Below are positions 34,088 through 43,433 of a stretch of DNA of 64,000 bases, piece by piece. Made by a program: the position numbers and the translations under genes. The notes beneath the pieces were generated by a model. That model was not told the origin of the DNA and did not search any database. It was given only the letters and a program-made list of their open reading frames with translations. The stretch lies in contig JASJPG010000034.1 in NCBI GenBank assembly GCA_031426815.1, positions 1 through 64,000 of the forward strand, in the 5' to 3' direction. The DNA comes from PFJX01 sp031426815. Its GTDB lineage: Bacteria; Pseudomonadota; Gammaproteobacteria; Burkholderiales; Thiobacillaceae. Position 1 is the stretch's first letter. Every line of letters starts with the position of its first letter.

Positions 34088-34843
34088 ATGATCAAGCGCT
34101 TCTTCACCAGTTCAACATCGGAAGTCCCTGATTCCGTTGAAGTTCCGCGCCATGTCGCGATCATCATGGATGGCAATGGCCGCTGGGCGAAAAAACGCCT
34201 GTTGCCGCGTGTTGCCGGCCACGCCCAGGGCGTCGAACGGGTACGCGACGTCGTCGAAACCTGCATCCAGCGCGGCGTCGAATACCTGACCCTGTTCGCC
34301 TTCAGTTCGGAGAACTGGCGGCGGCCGCAGGAGGAAGTGACGCGCCTGATGGAACTCTTCGTCATGGCGCTGGAACGCGAAGTCTCCCGCATGCACCGCA
34401 ACGGCGTGTGTTTGCGCGTGGTGGGCGATCTCGGCCGCTTCGATGCGCGTTTGCGCGATCTGATCGCTCAGGGCGAAGCGCGTACGCTGGAAAATACCCG
34501 CCTCACCCTCACCGTCTGCGCCAACTATGGCGGCCGCTGGGACATTCTCAACGCCGTCAACCAATGGCGGCGCGACAATCCGGATGCCGGCGAGATAAAC
34601 GAAGAAGCACTGGCGGCCTATCTCACCATGCCGTACGCGCCGGAGCCGGATCTGTTCATCCGTACCGGCGGCGAACAACGCATCAGCAATTTCCTGCTCT
34701 GGCAACTGGCTTATTCCGAGCTGTATTTCACCGAAACACTCTGGCCCGATTTCGACGCGTCAGCGCTCGATCTGGCAATTGCGTCTTACCGTAAACGTGA
34801 GCGCCGCTTCGGGCGCACCAGCGAGCAACTTCTTGAGCGCTAG
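34088..34843 (+). CDS. uppS: undecaprenyl diphosphate synthase
   Basis: A 251-residue cis-prenyltransferase. HVAIIMDGNGRWAKKR carries the catalytic Asp and the diphosphate-binding Arg; TLFAFSSENWRRP and DLFIRTGGEQRISNFLLWQ are the other conserved regions. It makes C55-PP, the lipid carrier for peptidoglycan and O-antigen. It ends inside the start of cdsA (11-bp overlap with the chosen start). Confidence 0.97.
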   Translation: MIKRFFTSSTSEVPDSVEVPRHVAIIMDGNGRWAKKRLLPRVAGHAQGVERVRDVVETCIQRGVEYLTLFAFSSENWRRPQEEVTRLMELFVMALEREVSRMHRNGVCLRVVGDLGRFDARLRDLIAQGEARTLENTRLTLTVCANYGGRWDILNAVNQWRRDNPDAGEINEEALAAYLTMPYAPEPDLFIRTGGEQRISNFLLWQLAYSELYFTETLWPDFDASALDLAIASYRKRERRFGRTSEQLLER

Positions 34844-35660
34844 TGCTGGCACTAGTTCTGGCCTTGCCACCCGCATCGCCACCGCAGTGCCGCTGATCGC
34901 AGGCTTCCTGGCGGCACTCTACTGGGCGCCGACGCCGCTCTGGATCGGCCTGACCGGCGGGGTGCTGCTGCTGGCCGCCTGGGAATGGGCCGCAATGGCC
35001 GGCCTCGGCCGCATGGCCGGCTTGTTCTACGCCGTCCTGCTCAGCGCGGCCGGCAGCGGACTCGCCATTGCGGCGCCGCAACTTACTGAACCGTTCTATC
35101 CCGCCCTCGCCTTCTGGTTGCTGGCGCCGACATTGCTCTCGCGTGCGGTGGCGGTGCGGCCGAAGGCAGTGCATCTGCTGCTCGGCGGCATCGTCCTGTT
35201 GCCCACCCAACTCGGCCTGATCGCACTGCGCAATATCGGTCCGGATCTGTTGCTGGTCGTGGTCGGCGTCGTGGTCATCGCCGATACCGCGGCGTATTTC
35301 TCCGGCCGCCGCTTCGGCAAGCACAAGCTGGCGCCCAGCATCAGTCCGGGCAAAACCTGGGAGGGCGCAATCGGCGCCTGGCTGGCCATCACGCTGTATG
35401 CGCTGCTGCTGCATTCTTTCTCGCCCCTCATGGGCAACCCCATCGGCAATCTGCCCTGCCTGCCGCAGGTTCTGGCACTGTTCTGGGCGTTGTTCGGGCT
35501 TTCCGTGCTAGGCGATCTGTTCGAAAGCACACTCAAACGCCAGGCCGGTATCAAGGACAGCGGCAATCTGCTGCCCGGTCACGGCGGCATTCTGGATCGC
35601 ATCGATAGCCTCACGGCGGTATTGCCCGCCGCAACTCTGTTCTGGATGTGGTTGAAATGA
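34833..35660 (+). CDS. cdsA: phosphatidate cytidylyltransferase
   Basis: About 275 residues from TTG 34833. No ATG or GTG fits: upstream in-frame starts lie deep in uppS, and this TTG gives the usual length (285 in E. coli) and a short polar N-terminus before the first helix. About eight membrane helices are visible, and DTAAYFSGRRFGKHKLAPSI and the C-terminal LKRQAGIKDSGNLLPGHGGI with DRIDS are the CDP-diglyceride synthetase signature. It makes CDP-diacylglycerol for all phospholipids. The start choice is the least certain point. Confidence 0.9.
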   Translation: MSASAGTSSGLATRIATAVPLIAGFLAALYWAPTPLWIGLTGGVLLLAAWEWAAMAGLGRMAGLFYAVLLSAAGSGLAIAAPQLTEPFYPALAFWLLAPTLLSRAVAVRPKAVHLLLGGIVLLPTQLGLIALRNIGPDLLLVVVGVVVIADTAAYFSGRRFGKHKLAPSISPGKTWEGAIGAWLAITLYALLLHSFSPLMGNPIGNLPCLPQVLALFWALFGLSVLGDLFESTLKRQAGIKDSGNLLPGHGGILDRIDSLTAVLPAATLFWMWLK

Positions 35661-36862
35661 CTTTGCACTCTCTGACGATACTCGGCGCCACCGGCACCAT
35701 CGGCGTCAACACGCTGGATGTGGTCGCGCAGCATCCTGAAAAATTCCGCGTCGTCGCGTTGACCGGGCAGAACCAGATCGAGAAGCTGGCGCAGCAATGC
35801 CGCCAGTTCCATCCGCGCTACGCCGTGGTGTTGGATGGCGACAAAGCGCAGGCGCTGCAAGCCCTGCTGGCGGGGAGCGAAACTGAAGTCCTGGTCGGCA
35901 TGGAAGCGCTGGAATTCGTCTCCAGCCTGCCCGAAGTCGACAGCGTGATGGCCGCCATCGTCGGCGCCGCCGGCTTGCGCCCGGCGCTTGCCGCCGCCCG
36001 TGCCGGCAAACGCGTGCTGCTCGCCAACAAGGAAACCCTGGTCATGGCGGGCCGCTTCTTCATGCAGGCGGTACGCGAGCACAACGCCACCTTGCTGCCG
36101 ATCGACAGCGAGCACAACGCCGTCTTCCAGTCGATGCCTGCCGCGTATTTTGAACGTAACAGCAACGGCGACCTGAAAGCGCATGGTGTGCGCCGCATCC
36201 TGTTGACGGCATCCGGCGGCCCGTTCCGCACGCGCGAACTGGATACCTTGAAGGACATCACGCCGGAACAGGCCATTGCCCATCCGAACTGGGTCATGGG
36301 CAAGAAAATCTCGGTCGACTCCGCCACCATGATGAACAAGGGTCTGGAAGTCATCGAAGCGCGCTGGCTATTCAACGCCCGGCCGGACCAGATCGAAGTC
36401 GTCATTCATCCGCAAAGCATCGTCCACAGCATGGTCGAATACCTCGACGGTTCCGTCCTGGCGCAGCTGTCCAACCCGGACATGCGCACGCCGATCGCGC
36501 ATTCGCTGGCCTACCCGGAACGGATCGAAGCCGGCGTCAACTGGCTCGATCTGGCCAAGATCGGCACGCTGACCTTCGAAGCGCCCGATCTGCGCCGTTT
36601 CCCCTGCCTCGGCCTGGCCTATCAAGCCCTTGCTGCCGGTGGCGCCGCGCCGGCGATCCTCAACGCCGCCAACGAAGAAGTCGTGGCTGCCTTCCTGGAT
36701 AAACGGATTCCTTACCTGGCCATCGCCGCGACGCTGGACGCCGTCCTGCAACAATTGGCCGGCCAACCAGCCGACTCGCTGGAAGAATTGATGGCAGCGG
36801 ATGCGAGTGCCCGCAACACTGCGCGGGAACTCATTGCCGCAAACAGTTTCTGTTCGGAATGA
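35657..36862 (+). CDS. dxr: 1-deoxy-D-xylulose 5-phosphate reductoisomerase
   Basis: A 401-residue protein from ATG 35657, overlapping the cdsA stop as ATGA. The NADPH loop GATGTIGVNTLDVV is at residues about 9-22, then LLANKETLVMAG, the metal-binding PIDSEHNAVFQ and the flexible loop with TASGGPFRT. It performs the second step of the MEP pathway, making MEP for isoprenoids, and so feeds uppS upstream. Length and motifs are normal. Confidence 0.97.
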   Translation: MTLHSLTILGATGTIGVNTLDVVAQHPEKFRVVALTGQNQIEKLAQQCRQFHPRYAVVLDGDKAQALQALLAGSETEVLVGMEALEFVSSLPEVDSVMAAIVGAAGLRPALAAARAGKRVLLANKETLVMAGRFFMQAVREHNATLLPIDSEHNAVFQSMPAAYFERNSNGDLKAHGVRRILLTASGGPFRTRELDTLKDITPEQAIAHPNWVMGKKISVDSATMMNKGLEVIEARWLFNARPDQIEVVIHPQSIVHSMVEYLDGSVLAQLSNPDMRTPIAHSLAYPERIEAGVNWLDLAKIGTLTFEAPDLRRFPCLGLAYQALAAGGAAPAILNAANEEVVAAFLDKRIPYLAIAATLDAVLQQLAGQPADSLEELMAADASARNTARELIAANSFCSE

Positions 36863-38220
36863 CCACGCTCCTCGCATTTGTGGCCACTTTGGCCATCCTC
36901 ATCGTATTTCACGAATTCGGCCATTATCTGGTCGCACGTCTGGCCGGCGTCAAAGTGCTGCGCTTTTCCGTCGGCTTCGGCAAAGTCATCGCCCAGCGTA
37001 CCGATCACCAGGGCACCGAATGGGCTTTGGCCGCGATACCGTTGGGCGGCTACGTGAAGATGCTGGATGAACGCGAAGCGCCGGTCGCGCCCGAATTGCT
37101 CGATCAGGCCTTCAATCGCAAATCGGTGGGGGCGCGTGCCGCGATCGTCGCCGCCGGCCCGCTGGCCAATTTCCTGCTGGCCATCCTGCTGTTCTGGGCG
37201 TTGTTCATGTCCGGCGTGCCCATCCTGAAACCGGTACTCGACGAACCGCCGAGCGGAACACCTGCTGCGCTGGCCGGTATCAAATCGGGCGAAATGGTCA
37301 CCGCGGTGAATGGCGAGCGCGTCGAGAGCTTCCAGGATCTGCACTGGCTGGCGCTCAAACACAGCATCGGCGGCGACAATCTGACGGTAGAAACCGTCGA
37401 TGCCAGAGGCTATCTGGCGCAGCGCGAACTGGTGTTATCGGAAGAAGCCGCAAAGCGGGATGAGACGTTCGAACAAGCGCCCCTGAAAGTGCTCGGCCTG
37501 CTGCGTTATCTACCGCCGATTCCGCCGGTATTGGCCGAACTGACACCCGGCGGCGTGGCCGCACGCACCGGTCTCCTGTCCGGCGACCGTATTCGCAGTC
37601 TCGACGGTCGCCCCGTCAACCAATGGGATGAGGTTGTGGCGGCCGTGCGCGCTGCACCCAATGTCGGTTTGCGCATGCTGGTCGAGCGCAACGGGCAAAG
37701 CCGTGAATTCGTCGTGGTGCCCGAAGCGACCGTCGTCAACGGCGACAGCATCGGCCGCATCGGTGCCGCGCCGCAAATCGATCCGGCCCTGTTCGAGCGA
37801 TTTCAGGGGGAAGCGCGCTACGGGCCGTTCGAGGCGCTGTCCCGCTCGCTTGGTCGGACTTGGGAGTTGTCCAGCTTCAGCCTGAAAATGATGGGCCGCA
37901 TGCTGATCGGCGAAGCTTCGCTGAAGAACCTGTCCGGCCCGATCACCATCGCCGATTACGCCGGGCAATCCGCCGCCAGCGGCGCCGGCAGTTTCATCGC
38001 GTTTCTGGCGCTGGTCAGCATCAGTCTCGGCGTACTCAACCTGCTGCCCGTGCCGTTACTGGATGGTGGGCACTTGCTGTATTATTTCGCGGAATTTTTA
38101 ACCGGCAAGCCCGTCCCCGACCGGGTTCAGGAAATCGGCCAACGTATCGGTATCGGTCTTCTCGGTTTGCTGATGTTTTTTGCGCTTTTCAACGACCTGC
38201 AACGTCTTTTTGTCGGGTAG
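36859..38220 (+). CDS. rseP: site-2 membrane protease RseP
   Basis: A 453-residue inner-membrane protein. The zinc site HEFGH is at residues 18-22 and the third ligand in NLLPVPLLDGGHL near residue 392. Two PDZ domains lie between helices (about 110-200 and 205-290). It cuts anti-sigma factors after DegS to release sigma-E, and clears signal peptides. It overlaps dxr by ATGA and is followed by bamA, whose product it monitors indirectly through the envelope stress response. Confidence 0.96.
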   Translation: MTTLLAFVATLAILIVFHEFGHYLVARLAGVKVLRFSVGFGKVIAQRTDHQGTEWALAAIPLGGYVKMLDEREAPVAPELLDQAFNRKSVGARAAIVAAGPLANFLLAILLFWALFMSGVPILKPVLDEPPSGTPAALAGIKSGEMVTAVNGERVESFQDLHWLALKHSIGGDNLTVETVDARGYLAQRELVLSEEAAKRDETFEQAPLKVLGLLRYLPPIPPVLAELTPGGVAARTGLLSGDRIRSLDGRPVNQWDEVVAAVRAAPNVGLRMLVERNGQSREFVVVPEATVVNGDSIGRIGAAPQIDPALFERFQGEARYGPFEALSRSLGRTWELSSFSLKMMGRMLIGEASLKNLSGPITIADYAGQSAASGAGSFIAFLALVSISLGVLNLLPVPLLDGGHLLYYFAEFLTGKPVPDRVQEIGQRIGIGLLGLLMFFALFNDLQRLFVG

Positions 38221-38229
38221 ACCACCTTC

Positions 38230-40590
38230 ATGCTTTCTTTCCGTGTCCGTCCTCTTGCCCCAGCCATGCTTGCGCTGGCTCTGCTGTCTGCCCAGGCGCA
38301 GGCCTTCGATCCCTTTCAGATCAAGGATATTCGGGTGGAAGGCATTCAGCGTACTGAAGCCGGCACGGTATTCAGCTATCTGCCGGTCAAGGTGGGCGAA
38401 ACGCTGACGCCGGAACGTGCCTCGGAAGCCATCAAGGCACTCTATGCCACCGGGTTTTTCAAGGACGTCCGCCTGGAAGCCAATAACGATGTCCTGGTGA
38501 TCACCGTGGAAGAGCGACCGGGCATCGCCAGCGTCGATTTTTCCGGCATGAAGGAGTTTCCCAAGGAAGATATGAAGTCGGGCCTCAAGCAATTGGGCCT
38601 GGCCGAAGGCCGCATCCTGGACAAGTCGTTGCTGGAAAAAGCCGAGCAGGAACTGAAACGGCAGTATTTCAACCGCGGCATGTACGCGGTCCAGGTCAAG
38701 GCGACTACAACCCCGCTGGAGCGCAACCGGGTTGCCGTCAATTTCGATGTCAGCGAAGGCGAAGTCGCCAAGATTCGCACCATCAATATCGTCGGCGCCA
38801 AGGCCATCCCCGAGAAAACCCTGCTCAAACTGTTCAATCTGAGCACGCCCGGCTGGATGACCTGGTGGAGCAAGAACGATCAGTATTCCAAGCAAAAACT
38901 TTCCGGCGATCTGGAGACCTTGCGTTCGCACTACCTGAACCAGGGCTATCTCGAGTTCAACGTCGAATCCACCCAGGTTTCGATCACGCCGGACAAGAAA
39001 GACATCTACATCACGATCAACATCAACGAAGGCGAGCGCTATACCGTCTCCGACTTCAAGTTTGCCGGCGACATGCCGGTGCCCGAAGCCGAATTGAAAA
39101 ATCTGGTCAGTCTGAAAGTGGGCGATTTCTTCTCGCGCGAGCGTCTCAACGAATCGACGAAGAATATCGGCGAGCGTCTCGGCAATGAAGGTTATGCCTT
39201 CTCCAACGTCAATGCTGCGCCCGACATCGACAAGGAAAAGCGCACCGCCAACTTCACCTTCCTGGTCGACCCGGGCCGCAAGGTGTATGTCCGCCGCGTC
39301 AACGTCACCGGCAACACGCGCACCAAGGACGAGGTTGTGCGGCGTGAAATGCGCCAGATGGAAGGCGCCTGGTTCGCCGCCGACAAGATCAACCGTTCGC
39401 GCGAACGCGTCGAACGTCTTGGTTTCTTCAAGGAAACCACCGTCGAAACGCCGCCGGTGCCGGGTACGACCGATCAGGTCGATGTCAACGTCAATGTCAC
39501 CGAACAACCTACCGGCAACATTCTGCTCGGCGCCGGTTTTTCCAGTTCGGATGGCCTGGTGCTGTCCGGCTCGATCTCGCAAAACAACCTGTTCGGCAGC
39601 GGCAACCGGCTCTCCGCCCAGATCAACAGCGGCAGCATCAACAAGGTCTATGCCCTGTCCTTCACCAATCCGTATTTCACGCAAGACGGCGTCAGCCTCG
39701 GCTACGACCTGTATCGGCGCGACGTGAATACCTCCAGTCTTGATTCGGTCGCCGACTACGGCACCTCGACGACCGGCGTCGGACTGCGTCTGGGCGTGCC
39801 GATTACCGAATTGGATACCGTCAATTTCGGTCTTGCCTATGAACAGGTCAGCCTCGACCTGACCGACACCGCACCAAAGGTCTATCACGACTACGCTGAC
39901 GATTACGAGCCGGCATGCGCCTGGGCCGGAACGGGTACGGTATGCAGCTCGACCACGAATTCCCTCCGCTTCGAAGCCGGCTGGGCGCGCGACTCTCGCG
40001 ATAGCCTGCTCTACCCGACCAAAGGTACCTTCCAGCGGGCCTACATCGAAGCCGGCACGCCGCTGGGCGATCTCAACTACTACAAGTTGAACTACCAGTA
40101 TCAATGGTTGCGCCCGCTGTCGCGCAACATCAGCCTGCTGTTGAACGGCGAAATCGGCATCGGCGGCGGCTATAGCGGCAAACAAATGCCCCTGTTCCGT
40201 AACTTCTTTGCTGGCGGCATCGGCTCCGTGCGCGGTTTCGAGTCCGGCGCCATTGGCCCGAAAGCGACCAACGGCACCAGCACTTTCTCGATCGGCGGCA
40301 CCAAGCGTGTCGTAGGTAATGCGGAATTGCTGTTTCCGTTCCCGGGCATGGGGAATGACCGCTCGGTCCGCTTGAGTACATTCCTGGATATCGGCGCCAT
40401 CGCCGGTCCCGGCGATAGTCAAGGACGTTATGAAAAACTCTCGGCATCAGACATGCGCTACTCGGTTGGCGCTGCGGTGACCTGGTACTCGCCGATGGGA
40501 CCGATCAAGCTTTCCCTGGCGAAGCCGCTCAACGCCGAGTCCGACGACAAAGAGGAAACGTTCCAGTTCCAGCTTGGCAACGTGTTCTGA
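38230..40590 (+). CDS. bamA: outer-membrane protein assembly factor BamA
   Basis: A 786-residue protein with signal peptide (cut after AQAFA-like SAQAQA), five POTRA domains (about 23-425, the first with IKDIRVEGIQRTEAGTVFSY) and a 16-strand barrel. The VRGFESGAIGPK loop-6 motif (VRGF) is near residue 675, and the end QFQLGNVF has the terminal aromatic of barrel proteins. It is the core of the BAM complex that inserts outer-membrane proteins. It lies 9 bp after rseP. Confidence 0.97.
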   Translation: MLSFRVRPLAPAMLALALLSAQAQAFDPFQIKDIRVEGIQRTEAGTVFSYLPVKVGETLTPERASEAIKALYATGFFKDVRLEANNDVLVITVEERPGIASVDFSGMKEFPKEDMKSGLKQLGLAEGRILDKSLLEKAEQELKRQYFNRGMYAVQVKATTTPLERNRVAVNFDVSEGEVAKIRTINIVGAKAIPEKTLLKLFNLSTPGWMTWWSKNDQYSKQKLSGDLETLRSHYLNQGYLEFNVESTQVSITPDKKDIYITININEGERYTVSDFKFAGDMPVPEAELKNLVSLKVGDFFSRERLNESTKNIGERLGNEGYAFSNVNAAPDIDKEKRTANFTFLVDPGRKVYVRRVNVTGNTRTKDEVVRREMRQMEGAWFAADKINRSRERVERLGFFKETTVETPPVPGTTDQVDVNVNVTEQPTGNILLGAGFSSSDGLVLSGSISQNNLFGSGNRLSAQINSGSINKVYALSFTNPYFTQDGVSLGYDLYRRDVNTSSLDSVADYGTSTTGVGLRLGVPITELDTVNFGLAYEQVSLDLTDTAPKVYHDYADDYEPACAWAGTGTVCSSTTNSLRFEAGWARDSRDSLLYPTKGTFQRAYIEAGTPLGDLNYYKLNYQYQWLRPLSRNISLLLNGEIGIGGGYSGKQMPLFRNFFAGGIGSVRGFESGAIGPKATNGTSTFSIGGTKRVVGNAELLFPFPGMGNDRSVRLSTFLDIGAIAGPGDSQGRYEKLSASDMRYSVGAAVTWYSPMGPIKLSLAKPLNAESDDKEETFQFQLGNVF

Positions 40591-40627
40591 TCCGATATCG
40601 CACCTCTCCCGACTTAGGAGTTACACC

Positions 40628-41116
40628 TTGAAACGAATCTTCGCACTCTTGCTGGCATTGACCTTGTCAGCTGCCGCACAGGCCACCGAGCTCAAAATCG
40701 GCTTCGTCAACACCGAAAAAGTGTTTCGCGACTCGCAGCTCGCGGTCAAAGCCCAGAAAAAACTGGAAAAGGAATTCCAGTCTCGCGAGCAGGAAATCCA
40801 GAAACTGGTCAAGCAGGCGCGCGATCTGCAAGCCTTCCTGGAAAAGGAAGGCTTGACGCTGTCCGAAGCCGAGCGCTCCAAAAAACAGAAGGAACTGGCC
40901 AACCTGAGCCGCGATGTCCAGCATGATCAGCGCGCCTTTCGCGAGGATCTGAATCAGCGCAAGAACGAGGAGTTCGCCGGGGTACAGGAACGCGCGCGCA
41001 AGGCGATCATGGAAATTGCCGAAAAAGAGAAATTCGATCTGATCCTGGAAAACGTGGTCTATGCCAGCCCCAAGGTGGACGTGACCGACCGCGTCCTGAA
41101 GTCGCTGGAACGCTGA
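40628..41116 (+). CDS. skp: periplasmic chaperone Skp / OmpH family
   Basis: A 162-residue protein from TTG 40628, chosen because AGGAG precedes it by 7 bp and it yields a clean signal peptide (KRIFALLLALTLSAAAQA). IGFVNTEKVFRDSQLA is the OmpH start, followed by a long charged coiled coil (about 45-125) that forms the tentacles which hold unfolded outer-membrane proteins on their way to BamA. Order bamA-skp-lpxD is conserved. Confidence 0.94.
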   Translation: MKRIFALLLALTLSAAAQATELKIGFVNTEKVFRDSQLAVKAQKKLEKEFQSREQEIQKLVKQARDLQAFLEKEGLTLSEAERSKKQKELANLSRDVQHDQRAFREDLNQRKNEEFAGVQERARKAIMEIAEKEKFDLILENVVYASPKVDVTDRVLKSLER

Positions 41117-41122
41117 TCGTTC

Positions 41123-42157
41123 ATGCCCGTCCTGACGCTGGCCGAACTTCAGGCTCACCTGGGCGGGACTATCCGGGGCAATGCCCAGACGCCAATCGAC
41201 GGCGTCGCGTCGCTGCAGCACGCCGGACCGCGCCAGCTCGGCTTTCTGCTCAGTGCCAAATTTCTGGCGCAAGCACAAGCCAGCCAGGCCGGCGCGTTGA
41301 TCGTGCCGGATAGCCTCGACGCCGAGTTGCCGCAAGCCTGCCTTCAAGTAGCCAACCCGCATGCCGTTTTTGCCCGCGCAGTGGCCTTGCTGCAACCCGA
41401 ACCGGCGCTTGCCGCGGGGATTCATGCCAGCGCCGTGCTCGCGGCGGATGCCGTGATCGGGCCGGAAGTACGCATCGGTCCCGGCGCGGTCGTCGGCGCC
41501 GGCGCGAAGATCGGCGCGCGCTGCCAGATCGGCGCGCTCAGCGTGGTCGGGCCGCAGGCGGTACTGGGCGAGGACTGCGTCTTGCATGCTCGCGCCGTGG
41601 TGCAGCATGGCTGCCTCCTGGGCAATCGGGTCATTCTGCATCCCGGCGCCGTGATCGGCGCCGATGGCTTCGGCCTGGCCTGGGATCGCGAGTTCGAAGG
41701 CGGCCGCTGGCTGAAAGTGCCGCAGGCTGGACGCGTCATTCTTGAAGACGATGTGGAAGTCGGCGCCAACACCTGTATCGACCGTGGCGCCCTGGACGAC
41801 ACGCTGATCGAGACCGGGGTCAAGCTCGACAACCAGATTCAGATCGCGCACAACTGCCGCATCGGCCGCCACACGGCGATTGCCGCCTGCGCCGGGATTG
41901 CCGGCAGCACGTCGATCGGTGCTTACTGCCAGATCGGCGGCGCCGCGATGATCATCGGCCATCTGAACATCTGCGACCGGGTGACCGTTTCCGCCGGCAC
42001 CTTCGTCGCCAAGGATATTCGCGAACCCGGCGTCTATACCTCGGTGCAGCCGTTGATGAAGCACGAAGACTGGAAACACAACGCCGCGCATCTGCGTCAT
42101 CTCGATGCGCTGGCGCGGCGGGTCAAGTCACTGGAAGAGAAACTCAAGGAAAACTGA
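41123..42157 (+). CDS. lpxD: UDP-3-O-(3-hydroxyacyl)glucosamine N-acyltransferase
   Basis: A 344-residue protein. The N-terminal uridine-binding domain (about 1-95) is followed by a left-handed beta-helix of hexapeptide repeats such as IGPEVRIGPGAVVGAGAKIG, with the catalytic His region AHNCRIGRHTAI, and a C-terminal helix. It transfers a hydroxyacyl chain from ACP in the third step of lipid A synthesis. It lies 6 bp after skp and 4 bp before fabZ. Confidence 0.97.
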   Translation: MPVLTLAELQAHLGGTIRGNAQTPIDGVASLQHAGPRQLGFLLSAKFLAQAQASQAGALIVPDSLDAELPQACLQVANPHAVFARAVALLQPEPALAAGIHASAVLAADAVIGPEVRIGPGAVVGAGAKIGARCQIGALSVVGPQAVLGEDCVLHARAVVQHGCLLGNRVILHPGAVIGADGFGLAWDREFEGGRWLKVPQAGRVILEDDVEVGANTCIDRGALDDTLIETGVKLDNQIQIAHNCRIGRHTAIAACAGIAGSTSIGAYCQIGGAAMIIGHLNICDRVTVSAGTFVAKDIREPGVYTSVQPLMKHEDWKHNAAHLRHLDALARRVKSLEEKLKEN

Positions 42158-42161
42158 AACT

Positions 42162-42632
42162 ATGGCAACCGATATGGCCACCACGGAATCCGGCATGAAC
42201 ATCGCCGAAATCATGAAATACCTGCCGCACCGCTATCCGTTCCTGCTGGTGGATCGCGTGCTGGAACTGGTGCCGAAGGAACGCATCGTGGCGATCAAGA
42301 ACGTCACCATGAACGAGCCGCAGTTTCCCGGACATTTCCCAAACCATCCGGTCATGCCCGGCGTCCTGATGATCGAAGCGCTGGCGCAAACCGCCGGCCT
42401 GCTGGCGTTCAAGAGCGGCGGCCAGGAAATAGGTCCGAACAGCGTGGTCTACTTCGTCGGCATCGACGGCGCCCGTTTCAAACGTCCGGTGGTGCCGGGC
42501 GACCAAATTCGCATGGAGGCAACCGTGCTCAGGCTCACGCGCGGCATCTGGAAGTTCGCCGTGAAAGCCACCGTCGACGGCCAAGTGGCATGCGAAGCCG
42601 AATTGATGTGTACCTTGAAAGAACTCGACTGA
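42162..42632 (+). CDS. fabZ: 3-hydroxyacyl-ACP dehydratase FabZ
   Basis: A 156-residue protein from ATG 42162; an alternative ATG at 42195 (MNIAEIMKYLPHRYP) would remove a nonconserved 11-residue start. It carries LPHRYPFLLVDRV, then FPGHFPNHPVMPGVLMIEAL with the catalytic His and Glu. It dehydrates 3-hydroxyacyl-ACP and competes with LpxA/LpxD for hydroxyacyl chains, so its place between them balances membrane phospholipid and lipid A. Confidence 0.96.
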   Translation: MATDMATTESGMNIAEIMKYLPHRYPFLLVDRVLELVPKERIVAIKNVTMNEPQFPGHFPNHPVMPGVLMIEALAQTAGLLAFKSGGQEIGPNSVVYFVGIDGARFKRPVVPGDQIRMEATVLRLTRGIWKFAVKATVDGQVACEAELMCTLKELD

Positions 42633-42637
42633 ACACC

Positions 42638-43414
42638 ATGGCCGCGATTCATCCGTCCGCGCTGGTTCACCCGGCCGCCCAACTCGGCGCCGATGTCAGC
42701 ATCGGTGCTTATTCCATCATCGGCGAGCATGTCGAAATCGGCGATGGCAGCCAGATCGGACCGCATGCGGTGATCACCGGCTATACCCGTATCGGACGCC
42801 GCAACCGCATCTTTCAGTTCGTTTCGCTCGGCGAGGAACCGCAAGACAAGAAATACGCCGGCGAACCGACGCGGCTGGAAATCGGCGACGACAACGTCAT
42901 CCGCGAGTTCTGTACGTTCAACACCGGCACCGCTCAGGATGCCGGCGTCACCCGCATCGGCAACGACAACTGGATCATGGCGTACGTGCATGTCGCGCAC
43001 GATTGCGCCATCGGCAATCACACCATCTTCGCCAACAATGCCTCGTTGGCCGGCCACGTCAGCGTGCAGGATTACGCCATTCTGGGCGGATTCACCGGTG
43101 TGCATCAATTCTGCCGTGTCGGCGCCCACGTCATTACCGGCATCGCCTCGGTGATCCGCCAGGACATTCCGCCCTACATCACGGTCGCCGGCAGCCCGGC
43201 AGCGCCGCATGGCATCAATTCGGAAGGACTCAAACGGCGCGGTTACAGCGTGGCAGCGATCAGCGCGATCAAGCGCGCTTACAAGACCCTGTACAAATCC
43301 GGCCTTGGCTTGAACGATGCGCAAAGCGCCATCGCCGCCGAAGCGGCCCAGCATCCCGAACTGCAACCTTTGGCGGATTTCCTGGCAGTTTCCGGCCGCG
43401 GCATCATTCGTTGA
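42638..43414 (+). CDS. lpxA: UDP-N-acetylglucosamine acyltransferase
   Basis: A 258-residue protein from ATG 42638, 5 bp after fabZ. Hexapeptide repeats (IHPSALVHPAAQLGADVSIG) form the beta-helix; AYVHVAHDCAIGNH contains the catalytic His, and a helical C-terminal part follows. It performs the first step of lipid A synthesis. Earlier in-frame starts lie within fabZ. Confidence 0.97.
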   Translation: MAAIHPSALVHPAAQLGADVSIGAYSIIGEHVEIGDGSQIGPHAVITGYTRIGRRNRIFQFVSLGEEPQDKKYAGEPTRLEIGDDNVIREFCTFNTGTAQDAGVTRIGNDNWIMAYVHVAHDCAIGNHTIFANNASLAGHVSVQDYAILGGFTGVHQFCRVGAHVITGIASVIRQDIPPYITVAGSPAAPHGINSEGLKRRGYSVAAISAIKRAYKTLYKSGLGLNDAQSAIAAEAAQHPELQPLADFLAVSGRGIIR

Positions 43415-43433
43415 TATCCGGGCTGAGACCAGC